A DNA stretch of 64,000 nucleotides from Klebsiella quasivariicola (GCF_002269255.1 NZ_CP022823.1:2666001-2730000); one strand, 5' to 3'; counted from the first letter of the stretch, positions 8,211-17,189 are shown. Made by a program: numbers and translations. Notes: generated by a model not told the origin, from the sequence alone.

Positions 8211-8657
8211 TTATTTCTGTTCAGGAATAATGGATATCTGGCCGTTACGCTCAAGAATGGCATATTTTATCGCGTGCAGCTCGTAAATCCCATGGTGCTG
8301 CCTGGCGGCCAGCAGGATATCATCGACAGATATATTAACGAGCCTGATCTTCTCGTCGATGACGGCACCATTTTCCACCACAATAACCGGAGAGCCATCG
8401 AGGAAATTTTCCGCCTGGGCAAAACGTTTCTTAATATAGCCGAATAAAATATCGATGCTGACCAGGGTGACGATGGTCAGCATCGAGCCGGTGACCGAAT
8501 AATCGGTGCTGAGCATCGCCTGTTGGGTGGCTTCGCTAATAATCAGCAGCAATATCAGGTCGAAATTGGTAAGCTGCATCAGCGTTCTTCTGCCAGCAAT
8601 CTTAAAAATAATCAAAAGGATAAGATAGATTGCCGCAGCTCTGAGGACCATTTCCAT
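8211..8657 (-). CDS. DUF421 (YetF-type) membrane protein
   Basis: 148 aa. Two or three transmembrane segments in the first 85 residues include the family signature IAGRRTLMQLTNFDLILLLI, followed by a small soluble domain (FLDGSPVIVVENGAVIDEKI; SVDDILLAARQHHGIYELHAIKYAILERNGQISI). Both halves fit the DUF421/YetF family, which is widespread and of unclear function. The start is the ATG after AGGAG with a 5-base spacer. It lies 8 bases after the membrane protein upstream, so the two form an operon. Confidence 0.87.
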   Translation of the reverse strand: MEMVLRAAAIYLILLIIFKIAGRRTLMQLTNFDLILLLIISEATQQAMLSTDYSVTGSMLTIVTLVSIDILFGYIKKRFAQAENFLDGSPVIVVENGAVIDEKIRLVNISVDDILLAARQHHGIYELHAIKYAILERNGQISIIPEQK

Positions 8658-8665
8658 AGCGACTC

Positions 8666-9169
8666 CTACGGATAAATAAATTGAGTCCAGGTGACAGCGG
8701 GACGATCGTTTACTGCCGCCTTCAGCGTGATATTTCCCGCCGTTTTTGGGGTAATGGAAAGCCACACTGACATCGGCAAACGATGGGGCGTCTGCTGGTA
8801 TACGAGATATAATTTCCCCCCGCTGCTGTACATTTTATCCGGTTGCGGACGGATATCGCCGATCTGGTAGCGGGATAATAGGGTGCTGGCGAAGCTTATC
8901 GTCGTCTCGTTTTTCTGATCGGGGTGTATCAGAATATTCAGTTCGGTCTCACTCATCAGCCTGGCATAACGCTGGTAATCGACGCTTAATTCACCAGTGG
9001 CACTATCCCGGTGCGCTTCGCTGAAATACCCGGAGGACCACAGGCCGCTTAGCGCGGTAAGGATGATGAGGCTCAGGATAATTATCCCGTAGCGCCGGAA
9101 ACGATATTCGAAGCGTAGGGCTCGTTCATTCTCATCAATGCCGGGACAATGCTGTTGATTCTTAATCAT
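8666..9169 (-). CDS. Membrane-anchored protein, partner of the DUF421 gene
   Basis: 167 aa. A basic N-terminus and one transmembrane helix (about residues 31-50, IIILSLIILTALSGLW) precede an external domain of about 115 residues rich in beta-strand, ending AAVNDRPAVTWTQFIYP. I recognise no family. The start is the ATG after GGGGAAA; the longer frame upstream has no ribosome site. It is the first gene of a two-gene operon with DUF421, which suggests a membrane complex. Confidence 0.7.
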   Translation of the reverse strand: MIKNQQHCPGIDENERALRFEYRFRRYGIIILSLIILTALSGLWSSGYFSEAHRDSATGELSVDYQRYARLMSETELNILIHPDQKNETTISFASTLLSRYQIGDIRPQPDKMYSSGGKLYLVYQQTPHRLPMSVWLSITPKTAGNITLKAAVNDRPAVTWTQFIYP

Positions 9170-9312
9170 TATTATTTTCCCCGCGTTTCGTTTCGGCAAC
9201 AGCGTAACGATTAAGGACTTTCTTATATTAGACGATATCAGAACAATTGACTTTGTAAAAATGGCCAGCCTCAGCCAGGCTTTATTGTCATCATCAGCAA
9301 AAACATGGAGGC

Positions 9313-9720
9313 ATGATGAAAAAATTAGCATGGGTCATGGCCGGTCTGTTCGCCGTGGGGATAGCGCAGGCGGAAGATAAGGGGGGTTTTAGCCAGGATG
9401 CCGCACCGCCGCCGCCACACAAACTGGATGATGGCTATCGCGGCGTCGAGGAGGGGCGGATCATGACCGTCGAACAGGCGAAAACCATGCACGATGGCGC
9501 GACCATCTCGCTGCGCGGTAATCTCCTCACCCGTGAAGGGGATGACCGTTACCAGTTTCGCGACAAAAGCGGCACCATCACCGTCATTGTTCCCACTGCC
9601 GCGTTTAACGAACAACATGTAGAGCCTGACGATCTGGTGAGTATCAACGGCAGTCTTGATCGCAAAATGACGCCGCCGGTGGTACGTATCGATCGCCTGC
9701 TCAAGCAGTCGCCCAAATAA
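9313..9720 (+). CDS. YdeI/YgiW-type OB-fold stress protein
   Basis: 135 aa with a signal peptide (MMKKLAWVMAGLFAVGIAQA) and then a periplasmic bacterial OB fold (BOF). Family features seen: TVEQAKTMHDGATISLRGNLL, YQFRDKSGTITVIV and VRIDRLLK. YgiW and YdeI are linked to tolerance of peroxide and antimicrobial peptides. Two adjacent ATGs (9313, 9316) follow GGAGG; either may be used. It is divergent from the DUF421 operon. Confidence 0.88.
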   Translation: MMKKLAWVMAGLFAVGIAQAEDKGGFSQDAAPPPPHKLDDGYRGVEEGRIMTVEQAKTMHDGATISLRGNLLTREGDDRYQFRDKSGTITVIVPTAAFNEQHVEPDDLVSINGSLDRKMTPPVVRIDRLLKQSPK

Positions 9721-9735
9721 GCGGAGCACGTCGAT

Positions 9736-9882
9736 ATGAGCACAACTTCTCATTCGCAAGGCGAAGAGCGTGGTAAACATCCCGCCCGGGAGGCGCCGGG
9801 CGAACAGGGCGAAGTTCCGCGTAAACGGGACGACAGCAAGGATGACAAATCCGATCCCTGGCATCCACGCGATGGCCGTTAG
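9736..9882 (+). CDS. 48-aa small hydrophilic protein
   Basis: Opens MSTTSHSQGEERGKHP and ends KSDPWHPRDGR. The protein is almost entirely charged or polar, Gly/Pro-rich and predicted disordered. It starts 15 bases after the YdeI-type gene with a GGAG 9 bases upstream, so it may be translated from the same mRNA. No family is recognised. It sits in another frame from the OsmC open frame, whose upstream extension overlaps it but is not coding. Confidence 0.5.
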   Translation: MSTTSHSQGEERGKHPAREAPGEQGEVPRKRDDSKDDKSDPWHPRDGR

Positions 9883-9978
9883 CGTCATCAACTCGTCATC
9901 AAAGACACAAAACGACACCAAAACGACGGGAATGCGGGTGCCGGAGGCGGTAAAAAGACGCAGCTCCGGCATCACGCA

Positions 9979-9985
9979 CTATACT
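9979..9985 (+). promoter_or_regulatory. Sigma-S-like -10 element of osmC
   Basis: CTATACT, the canonical sigma-S -10, lies 31 bases before the osmC ATG. No recognisable -35 is present, as is common for sigma-S promoters. osmC is a known sigma-S-dependent gene in E. coli. Confidence 0.65.
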
Positions 9986-10015
9986 TTTGTTCGACATCAT
10001 CACTGGAGGAATCAT

Positions 10016-10447
10016 ATGGCGATTCATAAGAAAGGGCTGGCCCACTGGGAAGGCGACCTGAAACATGGCAAAGGCACCGTGTCAACAGAGAGCGGGGCGC
10101 TGAACCAACAGCCCTATGGCTTTAACACCCGTTTTGAAGGGGTGAAGGGCACCAATCCCGAGGAGCTGATCGGCGCCGCGCATGCCGCCTGTTTCTCAAT
10201 GGCCCTGTCGCTGATGCTCAGCGAAGAGGGGTATACCGCCACGTCCATCGACACGACGGCGGTGGTCACGCTCAATAAAACCGATGGCGGATTTGCGATT
10301 ACCGATATCGCGCTGCAAAGCCAGATCGTCCTGCCGGACGTCTCACCCGCGGCGTTCGATGAGATCATCGAGAAAGCGAAGGCCGGATGCCCGGTATCGC
10401 AGGTGCTGAAAGCCAATATCACCCTCGATTACCAGCTGAATCCATAA
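10016..10447 (+). CDS. osmC: OsmC peroxiredoxin (organic hydroperoxide reductase)
   Basis: 143 aa, the length of E. coli OsmC. Reduces organic hydroperoxides in the cytoplasm. Both redox cysteines are visible: one in GAAHAACFSMALSLML and one in AKAGCPVSQVL. The start is the ATG after CTGGAGGAA; a much longer open frame upstream (from 9770) is spurious. A sigma-S-like -10 precedes it and a hairpin terminator follows. Confidence 0.95.
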   Translation: MAIHKKGLAHWEGDLKHGKGTVSTESGALNQQPYGFNTRFEGVKGTNPEELIGAAHAACFSMALSLMLSEEGYTATSIDTTAVVTLNKTDGGFAITDIALQSQIVLPDVSPAAFDEIIEKAKAGCPVSQVLKANITLDYQLNP

Positions 10448-10453
10448 GCTGCC

Positions 10454-10479
10454 GTGCCCGCGTTATGCGGGCACTCTGT
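10454..10479 (+). terminator. Terminator after osmC
   Basis: Perfect 8-bp inverted repeat GTGCCCGC / GCGGGCAC with a 5-base loop, followed by TCTGT. The U-run is weak. Confidence 0.6.
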
Positions 10480-10550
10480 CCGCAATATCTCTCCCTGCGC
10501 TGCCCAATAGTGGTATCTTTTGTCCTTTAGTGAACGTAAGGGACACCATC

Positions 10551-11420
10551 ATGATCGGCATTCGCCGGATGATCGAGGCGCAGGTGCTCGGCCTGACGGG
10601 CATGGCGCTAAAAGAGATCGATTTTGAACAGCCCAAAGGCGAGCCGGGTCTGTTTGGTCCGCAGTCGGCCATCTGGCAGGTACATGGCGATTTTACCTCG
10701 ATGCTCTGCGGCGGTATCAGTGCGCTGCTGCTGCAGATGCTGCATCCCCTGGCGCTGGCCGGGGTCTGGGATCACTCCCGTTTTCGCGAAGATATCTTTG
10801 GCCGCCTGCGCCGCACCAGCCAGTTTATTTCCGCCACCACGTTTGCCGCCACCCCCGACGCCGAACGGCTGATCGCCAAAGTGCAGGGGATCCATCAGCG
10901 GATTGGCGGGGTGGATAAGGACGGAACCCCTTATCGGGCCAGCGACCCGGCGCTGTTGACCTGGGTGCATGTCGCCGAGTGCAGCCGCTTTATGGCCTCT
11001 CACCTGCGCTACAAGCGGACGGTGGTCAGCGCCGGGCGTCAGGAGGATTACTTCCGTGAGTCGGCGGAAATCGCCCGTCGGCTGGGGGCTCAGGATATCC
11101 CTCAGACGCCGCAGGAGGTGGCGGACTATCTTGAGGCCATGCGCCCGCGGCTGCGCTGTGATGAACGCACCCGCGAGGTGGCCCAGGTGCTGCTCACCAC
11201 TCGCCTGCCGGGGCGGCTGAGCCAGCCGGTCGGCCAGGTCATGATGCGTGCCGGAATTGACCTTTTGCCGCCGTGGGCGCAGGAGATGCTGGGGCTGTCG
11301 CTCACGCCGCTGCAGCGGCGCGCGACGCGTCTGATGGTCCATGGCATTGCCCGCGTGCTGCGCGCCTCGGTACGCAACGGCGCCTGGCATTGCGCCATGC
11401 GCCGGATGGACGTGGGGTGA
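10551..11420 (+). CDS. MpaB/DUF2236 oxygenase-family protein
   Basis: 289 aa. Matches the DUF2236 (latex-clearing/MpaB) family: an early QMLHPLALAGVWDHSRF block, RTSQFISATTF, a conserved WVHVAECSRF segment and a C-terminal helical part. Members bind heme or other iron in a helical fold, and some are oxygenases; the substrate here is unknown. The start is the ATG after AAGGGA (7-base spacer); a GTG at 10530 is less likely. It is convergent with the binding-protein-like gene, 3 bases away. Confidence 0.8.
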   Translation: MIGIRRMIEAQVLGLTGMALKEIDFEQPKGEPGLFGPQSAIWQVHGDFTSMLCGGISALLLQMLHPLALAGVWDHSRFREDIFGRLRRTSQFISATTFAATPDAERLIAKVQGIHQRIGGVDKDGTPYRASDPALLTWVHVAECSRFMASHLRYKRTVVSAGRQEDYFRESAEIARRLGAQDIPQTPQEVADYLEAMRPRLRCDERTREVAQVLLTTRLPGRLSQPVGQVMMRAGIDLLPPWAQEMLGLSLTPLQRRATRLMVHGIARVLRASVRNGAWHCAMRRMDVG

Positions 11421-11423
11421 AGA

Positions 11424-12110
11424 TCATTGCGCATTGCCCAGCTGTTGGGCAATCAGCGCCTTCAGGCTGCCATCCGCCCGCCACTCGCTTAGCGCGTCGT
11501 TTACCGCGTTAAAACGAGCCACGTCCCCCCGGGCGACGCAGATGGCCTGCTGGATCTCGGTAAAATTATCCGCCAGTACCCGCACGCCAGCGTGCCGACG
11601 GGCTGTTGCCTCCAGCGGTTGTCGGATGCCGGCGACCATATCCCCCTCACCGGCGAGGAAGGCGTCGATGGCTTCCTGCGAGGAGGGAAGGCGATTCAGG
11701 CTGGCGTGCTGCAGATGACGGGTTAACCACAGATCGTAAGCGGCGTTTAGCCCGACGTTAATGGTGGTTGCCGGGCGATCCATGTCAGCCACCCGCTGAC
11801 AGGCCGAACCGGCTCTGACCAGCGCGGTCCCCTGGATGGTGATATAGGGCGGCGTAAAACGCAGGGTCGCTTCCCGGGCCGGATCGATGGCCAGAAAGGC
11901 TATATCCCAGTGCTCGCCGCCGGCGTCAGCCACCACTTTACCGGCGGCAGGATAGGGCACAAACTCGGCGCTGACGCCCCAGCGCGTCGCCAGCCGATGG
12001 CTGAGCTCAACGGTGATGCCTGCTGGCGCTCCTGTCTCCCCGAGACGGGCCAGAACCGCGTTGCCCAGATTAATGGCAAAACGCAGCCGGGATGAGGTGA
12101 TCTCTGACAT
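11424..12110 (-). CDS. Amino-acid-binding-protein-like domain without signal peptide
   Basis: 228 aa covering one type II periplasmic binding-protein domain (amino acid ABC transporter/SBP_bac_3 style): LRFAINLGNAVLA, WDIAFLAIDPAREATLRFT and PPYITIQGTALV. There is no signal peptide, and an in-frame TAA lies six codons upstream of the ATG, so none can be gained by an earlier start. A ribosome site (CAGGAG, 6 bases) supports this start. Cytoplasmic location, loss of export or an enzyme-like role are all possible. No transporter genes are adjacent. Confidence 0.7.
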   Translation of the reverse strand: MSEITSSRLRFAINLGNAVLARLGETGAPAGITVELSHRLATRWGVSAEFVPYPAAGKVVADAGGEHWDIAFLAIDPAREATLRFTPPYITIQGTALVRAGSACQRVADMDRPATTINVGLNAAYDLWLTRHLQHASLNRLPSSQEAIDAFLAGEGDMVAGIRQPLEATARRHAGVRVLADNFTEIQQAICVARGDVARFNAVNDALSEWRADGSLKALIAQQLGNAQ

Positions 12111-12330
12111 CGCTGACTCCTGTAGTGGTTAAGAGAAAGTGGCCCGACCTGTGGCCTCTCTGCAAAAGATAGTTCATTACCACGCGGTTGTAGCGGTCCT
12201 GCCAGCCCTTCAGGAAAGATAAATTACCGCAGCAGCGATATCGTTAAACGGCAAGACAATGGTTTTTATATTGTTAAGCATAAACTCAGCTTGTCAGTTT
12301 ATTCTTGCCGCTCATAAAGGGAGATAAATA

Positions 12331-13272
12331 ATGACACAACATCATTTTGAAAATGATAATAAATATCATGAGCGTTCGGTGCAGGCACGAAAGAGTACCC
12401 TTGTTAGCGTGGTGGTTAATATTTTTCTTTCTGCCTTGCAGGTGGTCGTGGGAATATTCTCCGGCTCTCAGGGATTAATTGCCGACGGTATGCACTCTTT
12501 TTCCGATCTGGTCGCCGATGGCGTGGTACTGATGGCGAATAAAAAAAGCCGTCGACCGTCTGACCACGATCACCACTATGGCCACTGGCGCTACGAGAAT
12601 GGCGCCTCGCTGATCCTCGGCGCGATCCTGGTACTGGTGGGGATTGGTATGCTGTGGTCCGCGGCGGACCACCTCGCCGGGCCGCAGACGATTCCGCCGG
12701 TGCACAGCGTGGCCCTGTGGATGGCGCTGGCAGCGCTGGTGGTCAAGGAGGGATTGTTTCGCTATATGCTGGCGGCCGCTACGCGGCTGAATTCGTCGCT
12801 GCTTATCGCCAACGCCTGGCATGCCCGCTCCGACGCCGCGTCATCTCTGGTGGTGGCGCTGGGGATTATCGGCAACCTGGCCGGGTTCGCCTGGTTCGAT
12901 CCGCTTGCCGCGCTGGCCGTGGGCCTGCTCATCTCCCGCATGGGCTATCGTTTCGCCGCCACGGCGCTGCACGATTTAATGGACCGCGCGGTCGATGAAG
13001 AGACGCAGCGGGCGATCGCCGGCACGCTGCAGGCCACGCCGGGCGTGGCGGGCCTGCACGATTTGAAAACCCGTAAGGCGGGGGATCTGGTGCTGGTGGA
13101 TGTCCATCTCGAGGTGGCCGGTGAGATGTCGGTAGCTGAAGGGCATCAGATTGCCCGGCAGGCGCGGGAGCGGGTCATGGCGCAGCATCCGGTGCTTAAC
13201 GTGATGGTGCATGTCGATCCCTGCGAAGCGCCTGCGGTTGACGACAGCGGTCTGCTACACCCGGTAGCATAA
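12331..13272 (+). CDS. Cation diffusion facilitator (CDF) metal transporter
   Basis: 313 aa. CDF fold with six transmembrane segments and a C-terminal cytoplasmic domain. Metal-site motifs are seen in TM2 (GLIADGMHSFSDLVAD) and TM5 (NAWHARSDAASS, the HxxxD pair); a histidine cluster (DHDHHYGHWRYE) lies between. It exports divalent metals such as Zn or Fe in exchange for protons; the specificity cannot be read. The ribosome site (AAAGGGAGA) is good. The C-terminal CDF dimer domain is intact, with DVHLEV near the end. Confidence 0.92.
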   Translation: MTQHHFENDNKYHERSVQARKSTLVSVVVNIFLSALQVVVGIFSGSQGLIADGMHSFSDLVADGVVLMANKKSRRPSDHDHHYGHWRYENGASLILGAILVLVGIGMLWSAADHLAGPQTIPPVHSVALWMALAALVVKEGLFRYMLAAATRLNSSLLIANAWHARSDAASSLVVALGIIGNLAGFAWFDPLAALAVGLLISRMGYRFAATALHDLMDRAVDEETQRAIAGTLQATPGVAGLHDLKTRKAGDLVLVDVHLEVAGEMSVAEGHQIARQARERVMAQHPVLNVMVHVDPCEAPAVDDSGLLHPVA

Positions 13273-13286
13273 GCGGAAAAATGAAT

Positions 13287-13317
13287 TGGCTCAGCGGCAA
13301 TTTTTTCTTCTGAGCCA
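13287..13317. terminator. Hairpin downstream of the CDF gene
   Basis: Inverted repeat TGGCTCAG / CTGAGCCA with a 15-base T-rich loop. It could end the CDF transcript, though the loop is long and no clear U-run follows. Confidence 0.4.
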
Positions 13318-13504
13318 TTATTGCTGGCGCATTGATTGCCTGAAATATAAAAAAGGCCCATACTAAAAACGCCATTACCATCGCTAAATAATGGCGCAGA
13401 TCTGCCCATCGCAGTTAACGATAAAATAAACCAATCGGTTCATAGATAATCTCTATTCTTTATTCCGGGATAATGACCAGAGCGGTAATTCAGGAAGTCA
13501 GACC

Positions 13505-14422
13505 ATGATCATTCGGCCAGAACAACACTGGTTTCTTCGCTTATTTGACTGGCACGGCTCCGTGCTGTCAAAAATCACCTTTCGTCTGCTGCTTAATGTG
13601 CTGATGTCGATCATCGCCATTATCAGCTATCAGTGGTACGAACAGCTGGGGGTTCACTTAACCGTGGCGCCCTTCAGTTTGTTAGGGATCGCCATTGCGA
13701 TTTTCCTCGGCTTTCGCAACAGCGCCAGCTACAGCCGCTTCGTCGAGGCGCGCAATCTGTGGGGGACGGTGTTGATCGCCGAACGCACGCTGGTACGCCA
13801 GTTGCGCAACATCCTGCCTGCCGAACACGACGCCCATCGCCACATCGTCAGCTATCTGGTGGCCTTTAGCTGGAGCCTGAAACACCAGCTGCGCAAAACC
13901 GACCCGACGGACGATCTGCGGCGGCTGCTGCCGGAGGATAAGGTGGGGGAGATCCTTGCCAGCTCGATGCCCACTAACCGGATCCTGCTGCTGGTTGGCA
14001 ACGAAATAGGTCAGCTGCGGGAGGCGGGTAAGCTCAGCGACATCACCTACGGGCTGATGGACAACAAGCTCGATGAGCTGGCGCATGTGCTGGGCGGCTG
14101 TGAAAGGCTGGCCACCACTCCGGTGCCTTTCGCCTATACCCTGATCCTGCAGCGTACCGTCTACCTGTTCTGCGCGCTGCTGCCGTTCGCCCTGGTGGGC
14201 GATCTGCACTACATGACGCCGTTTGTCTCGGTCTTTATCTCTTACACCTTTTTGTCGTGGGATTCGCTGGCGGAAGAGCTGGAGGACCCGTTCGGTACGG
14301 CAGCCAATGACCTGCCGCTGAATGCGATGTGTAACACCATCGAGCGCAATCTGCTCGACATGACCGGCCAGCATCCGCTGCCGGAGACATTGCGTCCTGA
14401 CCGTTACTTCAACCTGACCTGA
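13505..14422 (+). CDS. Bestrophin-family ion channel (YneE-like)
   Basis: 305 aa. Bacterial bestrophin (RFP-TM) family. Visible hallmarks are the N-terminal RPEQHWFLRLFDWHGSVLSK, the TM region FSLLGIAIAIFLGFRNSASYSRFVEARNLWG split over residues about 58-88, and the cytoplasmic end EELEDPFGTAANDLPLNAMC. Bestrophins form pentameric channels, and a K. pneumoniae homolog (KpBest) has been studied as a cation-selective model. Length and ends are complete. Confidence 0.93.
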   Translation: MIIRPEQHWFLRLFDWHGSVLSKITFRLLLNVLMSIIAIISYQWYEQLGVHLTVAPFSLLGIAIAIFLGFRNSASYSRFVEARNLWGTVLIAERTLVRQLRNILPAEHDAHRHIVSYLVAFSWSLKHQLRKTDPTDDLRRLLPEDKVGEILASSMPTNRILLLVGNEIGQLREAGKLSDITYGLMDNKLDELAHVLGGCERLATTPVPFAYTLILQRTVYLFCALLPFALVGDLHYMTPFVSVFISYTFLSWDSLAEELEDPFGTAANDLPLNAMCNTIERNLLDMTGQHPLPETLRPDRYFNLT

Positions 14423-14741
14423 GCCCGACGCGCCGGGCGGTTTCCGCTGCCCGGTCATCATGTTCTCATGCCCGTTTTGCCCGCCCCGGCGAGGGCGGCG
14501 ATAGGCGCAGAAATTGCAAATAAGTTAAATTTAACACCTGATAGATAACATCAATTATACAGAATTGTGGCGTATGTTATTATTCAGTTAACAAACGCAG
14601 TATCTACGCTTTCCCATCGTACTATCCTTGAGAAACCGCATTTTTATCAGGTGACGCCGCGCTAATCACGCTTCGTCGCCGGGGTTGTCGTACGCCTTTT
14701 TCGGCTAGCGACAGCCAGAACAGAGCAGCAGGAGTAAAGAG
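14423..14741. other. Intergenic region upstream of the YdeP-like gene
   Basis: It begins with a GC hairpin (CCGGGC/GCCCGG, 14433-14454) that may end the bestrophin transcript. Then comes an AT-rich stretch (about 14505-14600) suited to hold a promoter, including TATACA and TTATTA boxes, but I cannot pair a -35 confidently. No coding sequence seen. Confidence 0.45.
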
Positions 14742-17042
14742 ATGACCAGTAAAAGACGCGCGGTTCCCGGTGTTCACCCCTACGACGGTCCGGCAGGCGG
14801 ATGGGGCGCACTGAAGGCCACGGCCATCGCCGTGCGCACCCAGATGGATGCCTTCGAGGCGCCCGCCACGCTGCTGCGCACCAACCAGCCGGATGGGTTT
14901 GACTGCCCGGGCTGTGCCTGGCCGGACAAAGAGCATAAATCCACTTTCCAGTTTTGCGAAAATGGCGCCAAAGCCGTGACCTGGGAGGCGACCACCAAAC
15001 GGGTGACGCCCGCATTTCTGGCGGCCAACACGGTGAGCTCCCTGCTGGCGAAAAGTGATTTTGAACTGGAAGGCTACGGCCGCTTAACCCATCCTTTAGT
15101 TTACGACCGCGCCAGTGATACCCTGCGGCCGGTGGAGTGGGAGCAGGCCTTCGCCCGCATCGGCGAGATCCTTCGCGGCCTGCAGCCAGATGAGGTCGAG
15201 TTCTATACCTCTGGCCGGGCGTCCAATGAGGCGGCGTGGCTGTTCCAGCTGTTTGCCCGCGAGTATGGCACCAACAACTTCCCTGACTGCTCCAACATGT
15301 GCCATGAATCCACCAGCGTGGGCCTGCCGCAGTCGATCGGTATTGGCAAAGGTACCGTGTCCCTCGATGACTTTGACCAGACCGAACTGGTGATTTCCAT
15401 CGGTCACAACCCGGGAACCAACCACCCGCGGATGATGGGCACCCTGCATGAGCTTTCCCGTCGCGGCGTGCCGATTATCGTTTTTAACCCACTGCGTGAG
15501 CGGGCGCTGGAGCGTTTTGCCGACCCGCAGAACGTGATGGAGATGGCGACCCGGCGCTCGACGCCGATCGCCTCGACCTACTACCAGGTGCGGGCCGGCG
15601 GCGATGCGGCGGCGCTGAAAGGGATCGCCAAAGCGCTGCTGCAGCTGGAAGAGGAGCAGGGCAATGTCCTCGACCACGCGTTCATTGCCCAGCATACCCA
15701 GGGGTTCAGCGCCTTCGCCGAGGATCTGCATGCCACCCGCTGGCAGGATATTGAACAGGAGTCCGGCCTGACGCGCGAATCGCTGACCCAGGTCGCCGTG
15801 GCCTACGCCAAATCCAGGGCCACCATCGTTACCTACGGCATGGGCGTCACCCAGCATAACAAAGGCACCTCTAACGTGCGTCTGATTGCCGACCTGCTGC
15901 TGATGCGCGGCAACATCGGCAAGCCGGGAGCCGGCATCTGTCCGCTGCGCGGCCACTCTAATGTGCAGGGAAACCGCACCGTTGGGATCAGTGAAAAACC
16001 CTCCTCGGCCTTCCTCGACAGCCTGCAGCGGGTGATGGGGATTACGCCGCCGCGGCATCATGGCCACGATGCGGTAAAGGCCCTGGAAGCGATGATCGCC
16101 GGCGACGCCAAAGCGCTGATCTGCCTCGGGGGTAACTTCGCCGTGGCGATGCCGGACCACGAACGCGCCTTCCCGGCGATGCGCGGGCTTGAACTCAGCG
16201 TTCACGTCGGCACCAAGCTCAATCGCTCGCATCTTCTGACGGCGAAAGAGACCTTTATTCTGCCGTGTCTGGGGCGCACCGAACTCGATCTGCAGGCCAG
16301 CGGCCGGCAGTCGATTACCGTCGAGGATTCAATGTCGATGGTGCATGCCTCGTCGGGCAAGCTCAAGCCCGCTTCGCCGACGCTGCGTTCGGAACCGGCG
16401 ATTGTCGCCGGTCTGGCGAAAGCGACCTTGTCGGCCAGTAAAGTGGACTGGCTGTACCTGGTGGAAGATTACGACCGCATTCGCGATCTGATTGAACAGA
16501 CTATTCCGGGATTCGAGAATTATAATCAGCGCATTCGCCACCCGGGTGGCTTTCGCATGCCGCTGCCGCCGACCGAGCGTATCTGGCCGACCGCCACCGG
16601 CAAGGCGATGTTCTCGGTGTTTAAAGGGGTGCATGAGAACGTGGTGGTGGAGGGCGAGGATGTGATGCGCTTAGTGACGCTGCGCAGCCACGATCAGTAC
16701 AACACCACGATTTATGCGATGGATGACCGCTATCGCGGCGTTTTTGGCCGCCGTGACGTGCTGTTTATGAACGAGCAGGACATGGCCGCCCAGGGGCTGG
16801 AACATGGCGATCGGGTAGATATTCATACCGCGCTGCCGGGCAGTGAGCTGACGCTGGAAGATATCACGGTGGTGGCCTACGGCATCGCGCCCGGTACCGT
16901 CGGCGCCTATTATCCGGAAGCTAACGTGCTGGTGCCGCTGAACTATCTGGATGAAGAGAGCGGCACCCCCTCGTATAAGTCGGTCCCGGTCCGTCTGACG
17001 CTGCGCTCGAAAGAGATCCGCCCGCTGGCCGGCGTGCGCTAA
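14742..17042 (+). CDS. ydeP: FdhF/YdeP-family molybdopterin oxidoreductase
   Basis: 766 aa, close to E. coli YdeP (about 760). It carries the YdeP-type N-terminal cysteine region (FDCPGCAWPDKEHKSTFQFC), the molybdopterin domain (YTSGRASNEAAWLFQLFARE, NNFPDCSNMCHESTS) and the C-terminal dinucleotide-binding domain (RDVLFMNEQDMAAQGLEHGD). YdeP is a bis-MGD-type oxidoreductase linked to acid resistance in E. coli; the electron partner and substrate are unknown. The start is the ATG after AGGAG with a 7-base spacer. A LysR gene follows 147 bases downstream and may regulate it. Confidence 0.9.
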   Translation: MTSKRRAVPGVHPYDGPAGGWGALKATAIAVRTQMDAFEAPATLLRTNQPDGFDCPGCAWPDKEHKSTFQFCENGAKAVTWEATTKRVTPAFLAANTVSSLLAKSDFELEGYGRLTHPLVYDRASDTLRPVEWEQAFARIGEILRGLQPDEVEFYTSGRASNEAAWLFQLFAREYGTNNFPDCSNMCHESTSVGLPQSIGIGKGTVSLDDFDQTELVISIGHNPGTNHPRMMGTLHELSRRGVPIIVFNPLRERALERFADPQNVMEMATRRSTPIASTYYQVRAGGDAAALKGIAKALLQLEEEQGNVLDHAFIAQHTQGFSAFAEDLHATRWQDIEQESGLTRESLTQVAVAYAKSRATIVTYGMGVTQHNKGTSNVRLIADLLLMRGNIGKPGAGICPLRGHSNVQGNRTVGISEKPSSAFLDSLQRVMGITPPRHHGHDAVKALEAMIAGDAKALICLGGNFAVAMPDHERAFPAMRGLELSVHVGTKLNRSHLLTAKETFILPCLGRTELDLQASGRQSITVEDSMSMVHASSGKLKPASPTLRSEPAIVAGLAKATLSASKVDWLYLVEDYDRIRDLIEQTIPGFENYNQRIRHPGGFRMPLPPTERIWPTATGKAMFSVFKGVHENVVVEGEDVMRLVTLRSHDQYNTTIYAMDDRYRGVFGRRDVLFMNEQDMAAQGLEHGDRVDIHTALPGSELTLEDITVVAYGIAPGTVGAYYPEANVLVPLNYLDEESGTPSYKSVPVRLTLRSKEIRPLAGVR

Positions 17043-17189
17043 AAGGTAGTGTGCAGGGCGGCATCGCGCCGTCCTGCGCCCCCCCGCGCCTTGTATATCC
17101 TCGCTTGAATTTATCGCTAGTGAAACTAACATTCTGGTAACCTGTGCGCGGCCCCGGGGGTGAACGGCGGGGTTCAAACGGGAAAGAGA

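Noticed and set aside
9770..10015. N-terminal extension of the OsmC open frame
   Set aside because: OsmC family length and the ribosome site fix the start at 10016; the extension overlaps another small ORF.
15096..16232. 378-aa minus-strand open frame inside the YdeP-like gene
   Set aside because: Antisense shadow of the molybdoenzyme.
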